A stretch of 32,736 nt of DNA from Ligilactobacillus ruminis DSM 20403 = NBRC 102161 (GTDB lineage Bacteria > Bacillota > Bacilli > Lactobacillales > Lactobacillaceae): NCBI RefSeq assembly GCF_900113455.1, contig NZ_FOPI01000023.1, positions 1 to 32,736 of the forward strand. The letters run 5' to 3'. The position numbers and the translations under genes were made by a program. Below, piece after piece: positions 32,509-32,736 of the stretch (position 1 is its first letter; each line of letters starts with the position of its first letter). The notes below the pieces were generated by a model that saw only the letters and a program-made list of their open reading frames with translations, was not told where the DNA came from and did not search any database.

Positions 32509-32736
32509 TAAATTGAGAGTTTGATCCTGGCTCAGGACGAACGCTGGCGGCGTGCCTAATACATGCAAGTCGAACGAAGCTTTCTTTCACCGAATGCTTG
32601 CATTCACCGAAAGAAGCTTAGTGGCGAACGGGTGAGTAACACGTAGGCAACCTGCCCAAAAGAGGGGGATAACACTTGGAAACAGGTGCTAATACCGCAT
32701 AACCATGAACACCGCATGATGTTCATGTAAAAGACG
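32509..32736 (+). rRNA. 16S ribosomal RNA, 5' part (cut by window)
   Basis: AGAGTTTGATCCTGGCTCAG starts at 32516, which corresponds to E. coli position 8, so the mature 5' end is near 32509. The helix-6 region (GAAGCTTTCTTTCACCGAA and its partner) and CCGCATAACCATGAACACCG agree with Ligilactobacillus, as far as I recall closest to L. ruminis. About 228 bases are present; the rest lies to the right. Confidence 0.98.

Noticed and set aside
32372-32590. 72-codon minus-strand frame over the 16S 5' end
   Set aside because: It overlaps the rRNA leader and 16S gene on the opposite strand.

Overview
The window looks like chromosomal DNA of a motile lactic acid bacterium, most likely Ligilactobacillus, with L. 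ruminis as my best guess. That rests on the first ~230 bases of 16S rRNA at the right end, on Lactobacillales-type genes with strong GGAGG ribosome binding sites (mannose-family PTS, LevR, PotABCD, AroC-AroA-TyrA-AroK), and on chemotaxis receptors, which are rare in lactobacilli. The species name is recalled, not searched.

Layout: (1) 1-5230, minus strand: two methyl-accepting chemotaxis proteins with a sugar-type solute-binding lipoprotein between them; the second receptor and the lipoprotein form one unit behind a possible flagellar-sigma promoter. (2) 5312-9209, plus: potABCD polyamine importer. (3) 9210-10862: a gene-poor stretch holding a possible short RNA, a unit bounded by 16-bp inverted repeats that contains seven tandem 52-bp palindromic repeats, a region with no credible gene, and the C-terminal remnant of a HAD phosphatase. 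(4) 11048-13395: a small heat-shock protein and an ABC exporter. (5) 13455-18624: a shikimate/Phe-Tyr operon (chorismate mutase, aroC, a prephenate-dehydratase-like protein, aroA, tyrA, aroK). It is preceded by a short ORF with six Phe/Tyr codons in eight and a terminator/antiterminator set, the layout of a classical leader-peptide attenuator. (6) 18705-24284: two paralogous oligopeptide-binding lipoproteins around an oppositely oriented ABC1/UbiB-family kinase. (7) 24291-31665: LevR-type sigma-54 activator, a near-perfect -24/-12 promoter, and a mannose-family PTS operon (EIIA, EIIB, EIIAB, EIIC, EIID, DUF956). (8) 32137-32736: three tandem rRNA promoters, rRNA leader and the start of 16S rRNA.

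The most striking item is the aromatic leader peptide and attenuator at 13455-13753. Low-GC Gram-positives usually control aromatic amino acid genes by T-box, TRAP or repressors, and I see no T-box here. The chorismate mutase just downstream, and the ABC exporter upstream, also use codons differently from the surrounding genes, which suggests recent acquisition. The second is the inverted-repeat-bounded 52-bp array at 9471-10118. All similarity statements are by eye; no database search was run.
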